Origin: an uncultured Collinsella sp.
Lineage (GTDB): Bacteria > Actinomycetota > Coriobacteriia > Coriobacteriales > Coriobacteriaceae
Assembly (NCBI GenBank): GCA_902494535.1
Contig: CABUTO010000003.1
Location: 35,697-99,696, forward strand
Direction of reading: 5' to 3'
Length of the DNA: 64,000 nucleotides
Positions 34,616 to 43,334 of the stretch are shown in pieces. Each line of letters begins with the position of its first letter. The first letter of the stretch is position 1. The translations under genes and the position numbers were made by a program. Under the pieces are notes generated by a model that was not told where the DNA came from, searched no databases, and worked only from the letters and a program-made list of their open reading frames with translations.

Positions 34616-35332
34616 CTATTTTTGGCAGGCGTCTTTCCAATCTTCGCAGGCGCGCTTCCAGCGAGAGCGCAAATCGCGCTCGCGGTCGATGAACATGATG
34701 GCAAACGCGACAAACAGCAGCAAGCTCGCCACGACGATGGCGTGCAGGCCCATGCGCTCAATACACCAGTTGCCCAACACGGCGCCAAACACAAAGGTAA
34801 AGATCACGCCAAAGTACAGCAGGCCGTTTTCCAAAAAGCCGCGCCTGTGGGTGATGATGTAATCGTCCACGTTTTGCAGCGCGTTGCGCAAGTTGCCGAT
34901 GCACATAGTCGTGGCGATGCCGTGTCCATGAATCTTGCGGAAGCTCTCGACTTGCATGCCGCAGGCAAACGAGGTGAGGCAGTTGGCGAGCAGGTTGTAA
35001 CCGCCACCGGGAATAAAGCTCACGTCCAGCAAGATAACGGCTTCAAAGAACACCGTCACCTGACGCCAGTGAATCACGCTGCCAAACCGTTCGTGTACCA
35101 GGTCGGCAAGCATAATGCCCACGGCAAACGACACCACAGGGAAGAAGTAGCGCCCCGCAAGCGCCCAGTTGCCCTCCGAGATGCTCACGCCCACCAGCAA
35201 GATGTTGCCCGTCTGCGCGTTGGCGAAAACATGGTCGCGCCCAATGTACGAATACACGTCCATAAAGCCACCGGCGAGCGCCAAGATAATGCCCAGCTCA
35301 ATAGACTCCGATATCTGTTTGGCACGCTGCAT
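34616..35332 (-). CDS. DUF1275 (YoaK) family membrane protein
   Basis: A 238-residue integral membrane protein of family DUF1275/YoaK, function unknown. I take the ATG at 35332 (MQRAKQISES), with AGGAGG nine bases upstream; the longer frame reaching 35563 lacks family similarity. About six helices are visible, and the family signature GGFMDVYSYIGRDHVFANAQTGNILLVG is near the N-terminus. The C-terminus is charged. GC content returns to the typical level here, so it lies outside the AT-rich segment. Divergent from the YgiQ gene. Confidence 0.88.
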   Translation of the reverse strand: MQRAKQISESIELGIILALAGGFMDVYSYIGRDHVFANAQTGNILLVGVSISEGNWALAGRYFFPVVSFAVGIMLADLVHERFGSVIHWRQVTVFFEAVILLDVSFIPGGGYNLLANCLTSFACGMQVESFRKIHGHGIATTMCIGNLRNALQNVDDYIITHRRGFLENGLLYFGVIFTFVFGAVLGNWCIERMGLHAIVVASLLLFVAFAIMFIDRERDLRSRWKRACEDWKDACQK

Positions 35333-35582
35333 CGTCGTGCATCCTCCTTGTTGACGACTCTCTCGTGCGTTGGCGGAGACATAGCCGCCGTTCATACTGT
35401 AACCCATTGACAACATGACGTGCGCGCGAGACGGGTTCTCCAACGCGCGGATACACAGTCTGGAAACAAACGGCGGGCGCGGCGCCGACACCCGAAGCCT
35501 CGTGTACTCCACCAGTCTTTTTAGCGCCGTCCCAAAAAGACTGGTTACAATTACGTGCAGCATACTAACAACGGGAGGAATC

Positions 35583-37715
35583 GTGGCACAAAAGCCCCAG
35601 GACGCTCAGCACAACCAGCACGGCAAGCATGCCCAGCGCGGCCAGCAGCAAAAGCGCGGCGGTAAGACGCAGGGCTCGCGCCCCGCGCATACCCCGGCTG
35701 CGCCCGTCCGCCCCTGGCGTCCGGGCCGCGACAAGTTCCTCCCCGTCAGCCGCGCCGACATGGACGCGCGTGGCTGGGACCAGTGCGACTTTGTCTACAT
35801 CTGCGGCGACGCCTACGTGGACCATCCCAGCTTTGGCATGGCCATCGTCAGCCGCGTCCTCGACGCGCACGGCTACAAGGTGGGCATTATCTGCCAGCCC
35901 GACTGGACCGACCCCGCCAGCATCACGGTGCTCGGCGAGCCGCGCCTGGGCTTTCTCGTCAGCGCCGGCAACATGGACTCCATGGTCAACCACTATTCGG
36001 TGACCAAGCACCGCCGCCACACCGACGCCTATACCCCCGGTGGCGAGGAGGGGCACCGTCCCAACCGAGCCGTCACGGTCTACGGTAACCTCATCCGCCA
36101 GACGTTTAAGGACGCTCCCATCATCATCGGCGGCATCGAGGCAAGCCTGCGCCGCCTGGCCCACTACGACTACTGGCAGGACAAGCTCAAGCGCTCGGTA
36201 CTGCTCGACTCGGGCGCCGACATCCTCATCTACGGCATGGGCGAGCACGCGATCGTCGAGATCGCCGACGCGCTCGACGCGGGACTGCCCGTCGACCAGA
36301 TCACCTATATCAGCGGCACCGTTTACCGCACCAGCTCGCTCGACGAGGTCTACGACTACGACCTGCTGCCCAGCTGGGACGACCTTGCCGCCGATAAGCT
36401 CAACTACGCGCGCAGCTTTAACGTTCAGCAGCAAAACATGGACCCCATCACCGGACACCGCCTGGTAGAGCCCTACCCCAACAGCGTATATGTGGTGCAG
36501 AACCCGCCGTCGGCGACGTTGACGACCGACGAGATGGACGAGGTAGCCGAACTCCCCTACGCGCGCGATTGGCATCCCGACTACGACGCGGCGGGCGGCG
36601 TGCCGGCCTTTGCCGAGATCAAGTTTTCCATTAGCTCCAACCGCGGCTGTTTTGGCGAGTGCTCGTTTTGCGCGCTCACCTTCCACCAGGGTCGCGTGCT
36701 GCAGATGCGCAGTCACGACTCGATCATGCGCGAGGCCGAGCTGCTCACACACGACCCCGAGTTTAAGGGCTACATCAACGACGTGGGCGGACCGACGGCC
36801 AACTTTAGCCGCCCGGCCTGCGACAAGCAGCTCAAGCACGGCGTGTGCAAGAACAAGCGCTGCCTGTGGCCGAGTGTGTGCAAGAACATGGTGGTCGACG
36901 AAAGCGGCTACACGCAGCTGCTGCGCGACCTGCGCCAGCTGCCGGGCGTCAAAAAGGTCTTCGTCCGCAGCGGCATCCGCTTTGACTACACCATGGCCGA
37001 CGCCTCGGACGAGTTTTTGCGCGAGCTGCTGGAGCATCACGTCTCGGGCCAACTGCGCGTAGCGCCCGAGCACGTGAGCGACGCGGTGCTCTCCGTGATG
37101 GGCAAGCCGAGCCGCGCCGTCTACGATGCGTTCTGCCGCAAATTTGAGCGCTTGAACCGCGAATACGGACTCAAGCAGTACGTTGTGCCGTATCTGATTT
37201 CGAGCCACCCCGGCTCGACCATGAAGGAAGCCGTGGACCTTGCCGAGGCCGTGCGCGACATGGGCTACATGCCCGAGCAGGTGCAGGACTTCTACCCCAC
37301 CCCGTCCACCATGTCGACCTGCATGTACTACACCGGCGTGGACCCGCGCACCATGGAGCCGATCTACGTGGCGCGCGACCCGCACGAAAAGGCCATGCAG
37401 CGCGCGCTGATTCAGTATCGCAAACCCGAGAACTACAAGCTCGTGCGCGAGGCGCTGGAGAAGGCCGGGCGTCGTGACCTGATTGGCTACACCAAGCATT
37501 GCCTGATCCGTCCCGTACCGCCGCGCCCGGGCGAGACGTCTGCTGGCGGCGGACATGGGACCGGCAAGAAGGGCGGCAAGGCCCACGGTGGCGCTGGCAA
37601 GGGACCCAAAGGCAGCAAGGGCCACGGCGGCATGTCGCGTGCGCAAAACACCGCAGGGCGCAATCGCGCGGCCCAGGGACGGCAGGGCGCCAACGGAGGC
37701 GGACGTCGCAACTAG
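35583..37715 (+). CDS. YgiQ family radical SAM protein
   Basis: A 710-residue radical SAM protein of the YgiQ (UPF0313) family, found widely in anaerobes but without an assigned reaction. Start is GTG at 35583 with GGGAGG five bases upstream. The SAM cluster motif is NRGCFGECSFCALTFHQGR (Cys spacing CxxxCxxC). The N-terminal half has PVSRADMDARGWDQCDFV and GDAYVDHPSFG, and the later part has a second Cys group (ACDKQLKHGVCKNKRCLWPS). The C-terminus ends in a low-complexity Gly/Lys/His tail (about 60 residues). Its stop overlaps the convergent CPBP gene stop. Confidence 0.93.
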   Translation: MAQKPQDAQHNQHGKHAQRGQQQKRGGKTQGSRPAHTPAAPVRPWRPGRDKFLPVSRADMDARGWDQCDFVYICGDAYVDHPSFGMAIVSRVLDAHGYKVGIICQPDWTDPASITVLGEPRLGFLVSAGNMDSMVNHYSVTKHRRHTDAYTPGGEEGHRPNRAVTVYGNLIRQTFKDAPIIIGGIEASLRRLAHYDYWQDKLKRSVLLDSGADILIYGMGEHAIVEIADALDAGLPVDQITYISGTVYRTSSLDEVYDYDLLPSWDDLAADKLNYARSFNVQQQNMDPITGHRLVEPYPNSVYVVQNPPSATLTTDEMDEVAELPYARDWHPDYDAAGGVPAFAEIKFSISSNRGCFGECSFCALTFHQGRVLQMRSHDSIMREAELLTHDPEFKGYINDVGGPTANFSRPACDKQLKHGVCKNKRCLWPSVCKNMVVDESGYTQLLRDLRQLPGVKKVFVRSGIRFDYTMADASDEFLRELLEHHVSGQLRVAPEHVSDAVLSVMGKPSRAVYDAFCRKFERLNREYGLKQYVVPYLISSHPGSTMKEAVDLAEAVRDMGYMPEQVQDFYPTPSTMSTCMYYTGVDPRTMEPIYVARDPHEKAMQRALIQYRKPENYKLVREALEKAGRRDLIGYTKHCLIRPVPPRPGETSAGGGHGTGKKGGKAHGGAGKGPKGSKGHGGMSRAQNTAGRNRAAQGRQGANGGGRRN

Positions 37716-38623
37716 GGCAGTGGTGCGCTCGCTGCGTCCATCCCACACGCGTGGCGCAGCGAGCGCATTGCCTCAACGAGGATGGCACCGGCGATAGCAA
37801 CCGTAATTGCCACGTCGAACGGCGTGTTCACAAACCAGAGCAACGTCATGAGGTACGAGCCGGCATTAAAGGCAAAGTGCAACAGGATCGTGTAGCGGAG
37901 CTTTCCGGTCGTCACGAGCACCCAGCCAAAAATGAGGCCGGCAGCGCCCGCATAGCAGCCCTGCACCCAGTTCATGTGCATAAAACCGAAGATTGCCGCC
38001 TGCAGCACAATCGCCGCAGCGATACCCCACGTGCTTGGGGCCGCCCAGGGCACCATGGCGCCGTCCTGCGCGCTCGCACGACGCCGGCGCTTCCAAAGTG
38101 GGCGGCACTGCGGATTAAACGCTCGAAGCGAAAACTCAAAAATAATGCCGCGCACCAGCAGCTCCTCACAAAATGGGGCGCCGAGCACCGTAGTCAGGAC
38201 GGCGAGATAGCTGGTGTCGCCCATACCTGTTTCCTCAACAAGCTCGCTGTAGTCGGCCGCGGCATCGGGCAACAGCGACAGCACGGCGTCGGTCACGTAG
38301 CCAACGACCACCTGCAGGGCCAGGCCAATCACGATAACGCAGGCAATGCGCTTCCACGCGCTACGCACTCCCCCGCCAAGCGGACGCTCACCTTGCCAGC
38401 GCGCGATAAACGACCGCGGCCACAAATAACGCCACCATAGCAGCGCCATCAAAAACGACGCCGTCTGAGCGACGGCTTGAAACCATTGAATATCGAGGTT
38501 GTCGATCGGGAAACCCGTCAGCGCCGACACGATGTCCAGCACGGAGAACAAAACCATGCTCAGGACAATATCGGCAGCGACGACGCCAAAACAGGCAAGC
38601 GCCCAAACCAGCGCATTGAGCAT
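37712..38623 (-). CDS. CPBP family intramembrane glutamic protease
   Basis: A 303-residue membrane protein with about eight helices. CPBP (Abi) motifs are visible: CEELLVRGIIFEFSLR (EExxxR), FGFMHMNWVQG (FxxxH) and LLHFAFNAG. Members include the prenyl-protein-type proteases and bacteriocin immunity proteins. The ATG at 38623 is preceded by GGGAGGAGG. An insert rich in Arg (PLWKRRRRASAQ) separates the first and second motifs. No bacteriocin gene is adjacent; it is about 3.4 kb from the peptide cluster, so I would not link them. Confidence 0.88.
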   Translation of the reverse strand: MLNALVWALACFGVVAADIVLSMVLFSVLDIVSALTGFPIDNLDIQWFQAVAQTASFLMALLWWRYLWPRSFIARWQGERPLGGGVRSAWKRIACVIVIGLALQVVVGYVTDAVLSLLPDAAADYSELVEETGMGDTSYLAVLTTVLGAPFCEELLVRGIIFEFSLRAFNPQCRPLWKRRRRASAQDGAMVPWAAPSTWGIAAAIVLQAAIFGFMHMNWVQGCYAGAAGLIFGWVLVTTGKLRYTILLHFAFNAGSYLMTLLWFVNTPFDVAITVAIAGAILVEAMRSLRHACGMDAASAPLP

Positions 38624-38646
38624 GCCGACCTCCTCCCGACGACTAG

Positions 38647-38868
38647 TCATTGGGGACGTTCTTCAACGACTAGCTGTTGGGGACAGCCTTTGCCAAAGGC
38701 CCCGCTGGGCGAAATGTCGAACGGAAAGGTGCCGCAGCGATTGAAGGCGGCGATGAACATGCGGATGGCGTTGGACGGCGTGGTGCCTACGAGTTGGGTT
38801 GCCGCCGCGAAGGCCGCCTTTTCCTCGGGCAAGACCTTCGCGACAACCGGGGTCATGTGTTCTGCCAT
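38647..38868 (-). CDS. Orphan RelB/DinJ-like antitoxin, C-terminus rebuilt by a repeat
   Basis: A 73-residue protein from the ATG at 38868 (MAEHMTPVVAKVLPEEK), with AAGGAAG upstream. The core (VVAKVLPEEKAAFAAATQLVGTTPSNAIRMFIAAFNRCGTFPFDIS) follows the ribbon-helix-helix pattern of RelB/DinJ antitoxins, ending in the family's PFD(I) motif. The last about 20 residues (AFGKGCPQQLVVEERPQ) are read through a GGGGAC-type repeat, so the normal toxin-binding tail is probably replaced. No toxin gene follows; the CPBP protease is next on the same strand. Confidence 0.62.
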   Translation of the reverse strand: MAEHMTPVVAKVLPEEKAAFAAATQLVGTTPSNAIRMFIAAFNRCGTFPFDISPSGAFGKGCPQQLVVEERPQ

Positions 38869-38982
38869 GGCGCTTCCTTTTTGAAACGACGGTGGTGCGG
38901 ATAGATGCGGGCCACGCGGCTGGGCGACGGGCTGTGAAGGCAACCCGATTGGCCCGCATCTGGAGTTTGTTTCTACTGCGTT

Positions 38983-39011
38983 GGTATTACTTGGTAAACC
39001 TAAGTATTACC
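38983..39011. promoter_or_regulatory. Inverted repeat upstream of the RelB/DinJ-like gene
   Basis: GGTATTACTT (38983-38992) and AAGTATTACC (39002-39011) are inverted arms with one mismatch, about 115 bp upstream of the start codon. RelB-family antitoxins usually bind such palindromes to repress their own operon. Function is inferred. Confidence 0.45.
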
Positions 39012-39084
39012 CCGCAGATAGAATACCATACCAAACCCTATGGGGACGGAGAAAAAACGGATCATTTTGTTGCTGAGTAAGTAT

Positions 39085-40461
39085 TTAGAGCGTGATGATG
39101 TCCGAGATATTGAGGGCCTGAGCGTCGACGGCATCGTGCGTAGCAAGCAACAGCATGCGGCCGTCGAGCAAGTCGAGCACAACCTCGGCGCATGCGTCGC
39201 GCGCAGCGGTATCTAGGCCGGTAAAGGGCTCGTCCAGAATCACTGCGCCGCCCGGACACAGCAGGGCTCGGGCAATCTCGACGCGACGGCGCTGCCCGCC
39301 CGAGAGCTCGGCCACACGAGCATGCACATCGACCCCCGGCACCAGCAGGCGCAACAGGGCCGCGGCACTCGAGGCGTCCACGCGCGCGTCGGCGCACACC
39401 AGCACGTTATCCAAAGCCGAGGCGCCCTCTACCAGGTGCACATCCTGAAACACCATGGAGCACGGCGCGCACTCCCCCGCTGCCAACGAAAGCAGCGTCG
39501 ACTTGCCCATGCCCGAAGCGCCCATCACACAGATACGCCCACCCGCGGGCACGTTGAGCACCAGACCATCCAGCGCCGGCGCCCAGGGCGCGCGATCGCC
39601 CACGGCAAGTGCAAGCTCCGCCGCAGCGCTATCGCTCGCAGCCCCCGCACGCCCGCGCAATCCATGCCCATGCGCCCGCACGGCCACGCGCCACGCCACG
39701 GATCCCGAAACCCGCAGCAGCCACACCAGCACGCGCTCACAAGCCCACGAGGCGGCAACGACCAGCACGGTCCAAGCCAGCAGATCAGTCGTCTCAATCA
39801 AAAGCTTCGCCTGATAGATGCGCTCACCCACGGTGCCCACCGCCATGCCGATCAGCTCCGCCGCCACGCCGGCCTTCCAGCTCATGCCAATCACGGCGCG
39901 GGCGCACGAAAGCACAAACGGCAGGACTTCGCGCCAGGTGTGGGCACAAAACAGTCGCCAGCCCCGCACGCCATGCAGGCGAAACATCTGCTCCAGCGGC
40001 TTATCCACTTGTGCCAAGCCCTCGACCAGCGAAAAATACACTCCCGGCAGCGCCATCAAAAAGACCGCCGCAATGCTTACGCGCGCCGACCCCAGCCAAA
40101 TGAGCAGCAGGACCACCACGCAGGCGACCGGCGTCGCCTTAACAAACGAAAGCGTCGGCGCCACCAGGCGGGCAAACGTCCGCGACCGCACCGAGACTCC
40201 CGCCAGCACGCCGCCGCACATCGCGGCAAGCGCCAGCCCGCCCAAGATTCGCGCGCCTGAGCCCACCAGAATCGCCCACGTGCCGGCATCGCATACCAGC
40301 CGCAGCAACGCCACCACAACAGCACCCGGCCCCGGCAAAATCAACGGCTGCGCCACAAGACCCGCCACCAGCATCCACGCGGCAAGCCAAAAGGCGGCAA
40401 CGGCACCTGCTGCCGTCACCGCCTTTATACGCTCTGTAATTTGTCGAGCAAACGCACGCAC
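39085..40461 (-). CDS. ABC transporter permease-ATPase fusion (SsuC/SsuB-like)
   Basis: One 458-residue protein joins a nitrate/sulfonate/taurine-type permease with its ATPase. Residues 1-250 are hydrophobic, with ILPGPGAVVVALLRL and the EAA-like loop MFRLHGVRGWRLFCAHTWREVLPFVLS. From about 275 the ATPase follows: GRICVMGASGMGKSTLLSLAAG (Walker A), ELSGGQRRRVEIARALL (signature), AVILDEPFTGLD (Walker B), LLATHD (H-loop). In most SsuABC-type systems these are separate genes. Start is GTG at 40461, 3 bp after the binding-protein stop. It is the last gene of the hydrogenase operon. Substrate unknown. Confidence 0.88.
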   Translation of the reverse strand: MRAFARQITERIKAVTAAGAVAAFWLAAWMLVAGLVAQPLILPGPGAVVVALLRLVCDAGTWAILVGSGARILGGLALAAMCGGVLAGVSVRSRTFARLVAPTLSFVKATPVACVVVLLLIWLGSARVSIAAVFLMALPGVYFSLVEGLAQVDKPLEQMFRLHGVRGWRLFCAHTWREVLPFVLSCARAVIGMSWKAGVAAELIGMAVGTVGERIYQAKLLIETTDLLAWTVLVVAASWACERVLVWLLRVSGSVAWRVAVRAHGHGLRGRAGAASDSAAAELALAVGDRAPWAPALDGLVLNVPAGGRICVMGASGMGKSTLLSLAAGECAPCSMVFQDVHLVEGASALDNVLVCADARVDASSAAALLRLLVPGVDVHARVAELSGGQRRRVEIARALLCPGGAVILDEPFTGLDTAARDACAEVVLDLLDGRMLLLATHDAVDAQALNISDIITL

Positions 40462-40464
40462 GGG

Positions 40465-41529
40465 CTACTCCATGTAGTAGAAATCATCGGCCGGGAGCTT
40501 GCCGCCCACGGCACTCGCGTCCGCATCGGCCAGCACCTGTAGGTACCCACCGAGCGCCGCCTTCATATCCTTCCCGGTCTGGCAGACAAGCATGCACCCA
40601 GGAATCGCTTTTTCGGCAATCGTGGCGTTATCCACAATGCCCGCATTGACCACGGCCTGCGCCCAGTCTGCCGGCGCCGCATTGACGGCCTTAACGCTCG
40701 CCGCATGGCAGCTCAAGAACTCCGCCACAGCCTCGGGATGTTCCTCGGCAAACGCGCGGCGCACCACGGTCACGCCCGTCAGCAGGCGCGAACCCGTGTC
40801 ACCCGCCAGCTCATCCCACACATCGGTCAGACTTACCGGCGCTGACAGCTTGCCTTCGCTCTTGGCGATGGCAGCGGTCTTGAACGGCTCCGGCAGCACG
40901 CCCACGGCAGACGGATCGGCAAGCAGGGCCGACAGCACCTCGGTGGGCTCGCTCTTAAACTCGAGCGTCACCTGGCCGGTCAGGCCCGCGCGCTCCAGCA
41001 GGAAGTTCATGACGTACTCTGGCGTGGTGCCCTTGCCCGTCATGTAGACGGTGCGACCCGCCAGATCGCCAAACGAGACCACATTCGCGTCGCCCGTCAC
41101 AACGTTCAGCACACCCAGCGTGTTGATGTCGATGACCTGCACCGCGCCCTCGGTCTTGTTGTAGAGCACGCTCGCCACGTTGGCGGGCACCAGGGCGATA
41201 TCGATATCGCCCTGAATGACCTTGGGCACAATCTCGTCGGCGGCAGTGTTGATCGCAAAGTCGAACTCATTGTCCGTCTCGCCATCGGCAGCCTGGTCCA
41301 TAAACTGCACCAGGCCAATCGAGGTCGGCCCCTTGAGCGAGGCGACGTGCACCTCGACCGGCTCTGCGGCAGCACCGGCGCCGTCCGTGGCAGCCGAGCC
41401 CGCGGCGGACCCGGCACCGGCAGCCCCGCCGCCACAGCCCGCGAGCGCAAGTGACAGGGCGCCCGCGGCGAGCGCCGAGGCAAACCCCCGGCGCGACATT
41501 TCGAAATCAAACGCGCGCATCGCTAGCAT
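40465..41529 (-). CDS. SsuA/ThiY-like substrate-binding lipoprotein
   Basis: The extracellular binding protein of the fused ABC transporter. The signal region has a twin-arginine motif and a lipobox (MSRRGFASALAAGALSLALAGC), so it is likely a Tat-exported lipoprotein. After a Gly/Ala linker the mature domain shows VASLKGPTSIGLVQFMDQA and GDIDIALVPANVASVLYNK, typical of the SsuA/NMT1-like periplasmic fold. The start ATG at 41529 overlaps the hydrogenase stop by 7 bp; ATGs at 41520 and 41496 are alternatives. The ligand cannot be read from sequence. Confidence 0.85.
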   Translation of the reverse strand: MLAMRAFDFEMSRRGFASALAAGALSLALAGCGGGAAGAGSAAGSAATDGAGAAAEPVEVHVASLKGPTSIGLVQFMDQAADGETDNEFDFAINTAADEIVPKVIQGDIDIALVPANVASVLYNKTEGAVQVIDINTLGVLNVVTGDANVVSFGDLAGRTVYMTGKGTTPEYVMNFLLERAGLTGQVTLEFKSEPTEVLSALLADPSAVGVLPEPFKTAAIAKSEGKLSAPVSLTDVWDELAGDTGSRLLTGVTVVRRAFAEEHPEAVAEFLSCHAASVKAVNAAPADWAQAVVNAGIVDNATIAEKAIPGCMLVCQTGKDMKAALGGYLQVLADADASAVGGKLPADDFYYME

Positions 41530-43334
41530 GTCCCCTCGTTAGGCATCGTCCATGCGTGATGGTCGGTATGCAGCAATTCCTCGGCCAGCGGCGAGAGCGG
41601 CGCACCCAAGAACTCGCTATAGCACGCCTGAACATCGGGATTCTCGTGCGAGAAGCGAATCTCGGCGTTCGCATCGAGACCCCAGAGCACCTGGCCGCGC
41701 TCGGCTGCCAGCTCGCAGCCGTCGTGGATGGGCTGACCGCCGCCACCGACGCAGCCGCCCGGGCATGCCATAACCTCGACGAAGTCATAGCCCACACGGC
41801 CGTCGCGAATCGCGTCGAGTAGGCGGGCGGCGTTGCCCAGCCCGTGTGCCACGGCGACGCGCACCTTGGTGCCATCGATATCGGCGACGGCTTCCTTCCA
41901 GCCGTCGAGTCCGCGCACGTCGGTAAAGAAATCGGCATCCGGGTTCTTGCCCGTCACCAGGTAGTAGGCCGAGCGCACGGCGGCCTCCATCACGCCGCCC
42001 GTGGCGCCAAAGATCACGCCCGCGCCCGTGCCAAAGCCCAGCGGCGTATCGAGCGGCTCCCCGACCAACGTGTCCACGCTCACGTGGCTCGCGCGGATCA
42101 TGCGCACCATCTCGCGCACCGTCAGCGCAACGTCCACGTCGGGCGCACCGCCCTCGCCCAACATGCTCGGCAGTGCACACTCTGCCTTTTTGGCCGTGCA
42201 CGGCATAACGGACACCACGAACAGGCGCTCAGGCTCCACGCCCAGCACCTTGGCGTAGTAGGTCTTGGCGATAGCGCCGAACATCTGCTGCGGCGACTTG
42301 GACGTGGACAGGCTGTCGACAAACTCCGGACAACGCGCCTTCACAAAGCGCACCCAGCCCGGGCAGCAGCTCGTAAACATGGGCCAGCCGCGGCTGTCAC
42401 CCTCGCCCTTGGCGGCGGCGCCCAAGCGCTCGAGCAGCTCGGAGCCCTCCTCCATGATGGTGAGGTCGGCCGAGAAATCGGTGTCGAACACGTACTCAAA
42501 GCCAACGCGGCGCAGCGCGCAAGCCAGGCGCTCAACCGTGGCCTCCTCGCGCGGAATGCCGAGTTCCTCGCCCCAGGCGCTGCGCACGGCAGGCGCGATC
42601 TGCACCAGCACGATCTTGTCGGGATTAGCGAGCGCGTCAAACACGGTCTCGGTATCGTCGCGCTCGCGCAGTGCGCCCGTCGGACAATGCGTAATGCACT
42701 GGCCGCACGCGACGCAATCGGTCTTGCCGATCGGCGCGCGCCCGCGGGTACCCACGGCGGTATGCGTGGCGCGGTTGGTCAGGTCCCAGATCCCTAGGCC
42801 CTGCACGCTCTCGCACACCTTGATGCAGCGCATGCATTTAATGCACTTGTCGTTTTCGCGGATGATAGGGAAATCGAAATCCCAGCCCTCACCCGCCAAA
42901 TGCCTTTGATACGGCAGATAGAAAATGCCCAGGTCGTTGGCGATGGTCTGCAGGTTGCAGTTACCGCTGCGCACGCAGCTCGTGCACTGCGAGTCGTGCT
43001 GGGACAGCAGCAGCTGCACGTTGGTGCGACGGGCCTCGCGGGCCTTGGGGCTGTTGGTGTGGACCACCATGCCGTCGAGCACGTAGTTGTTGCAGGCGGC
43101 AACCAGCTGGTCGCAGCCCTCAACCTCGACCACGCACACGCGGCAGCCGCCGATCTCGTTTAGATCGCGCAGGTAGCACAGGGTGGGAATCTGAATGCCG
43201 ACGGACTTGGCCGCATCCAGGATCGTGGTGTGCTCGGGCACCACGACTTCGCAGTTATCGATAATGAGCCTGACCATGTTGTGCGCTCCGTTTTCGCTGT
43301 TGTCGCCGGCGGTGGTTTTGTTGAGCTCTACCAT
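41523..43334 (-). CDS. [FeFe]-hydrogenase, group A type with accessory clusters
   Basis: A 603-residue cytoplasmic [FeFe]-hydrogenase. Start ATG at 43334 follows GGGAGG and overlaps the upstream stop; an internal ATG at 43277 (MVRLIIDN) is an alternative. From the N-terminus: a [2Fe-2S] domain (PTLCYLRDLNEIGGCRVC), a His/Cys cluster (HDSQCTSCVRSGNC), two [4Fe-4S] sites (CIKCMRCIKVCES, CVACGQCITHCP), then the H-cluster motifs FTSCCPGWV, VMPCTAKKAE and ACPGGCVGGGGQP. It is coupled to a GltD/NuoF-like partner, the layout of the 'glutamate-synthase-linked' group A2 hydrogenases. No maturase genes (HydE/F/G) are in the window. Confidence 0.93.
   Translation of the reverse strand: MVELNKTTAGDNSENGAHNMVRLIIDNCEVVVPEHTTILDAAKSVGIQIPTLCYLRDLNEIGGCRVCVVEVEGCDQLVAACNNYVLDGMVVHTNSPKAREARRTNVQLLLSQHDSQCTSCVRSGNCNLQTIANDLGIFYLPYQRHLAGEGWDFDFPIIRENDKCIKCMRCIKVCESVQGLGIWDLTNRATHTAVGTRGRAPIGKTDCVACGQCITHCPTGALRERDDTETVFDALANPDKIVLVQIAPAVRSAWGEELGIPREEATVERLACALRRVGFEYVFDTDFSADLTIMEEGSELLERLGAAAKGEGDSRGWPMFTSCCPGWVRFVKARCPEFVDSLSTSKSPQQMFGAIAKTYYAKVLGVEPERLFVVSVMPCTAKKAECALPSMLGEGGAPDVDVALTVREMVRMIRASHVSVDTLVGEPLDTPLGFGTGAGVIFGATGGVMEAAVRSAYYLVTGKNPDADFFTDVRGLDGWKEAVADIDGTKVRVAVAHGLGNAARLLDAIRDGRVGYDFVEVMACPGGCVGGGGQPIHDGCELAAERGQVLWGLDANAEIRFSHENPDVQACYSEFLGAPLSPLAEELLHTDHHAWTMPNEGTC

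Noticed and set aside
35565..37748. 727-residue minus-strand open frame
   Set aside because: It is antisense to the YgiQ gene, which has CxxxCxxC and a good start.
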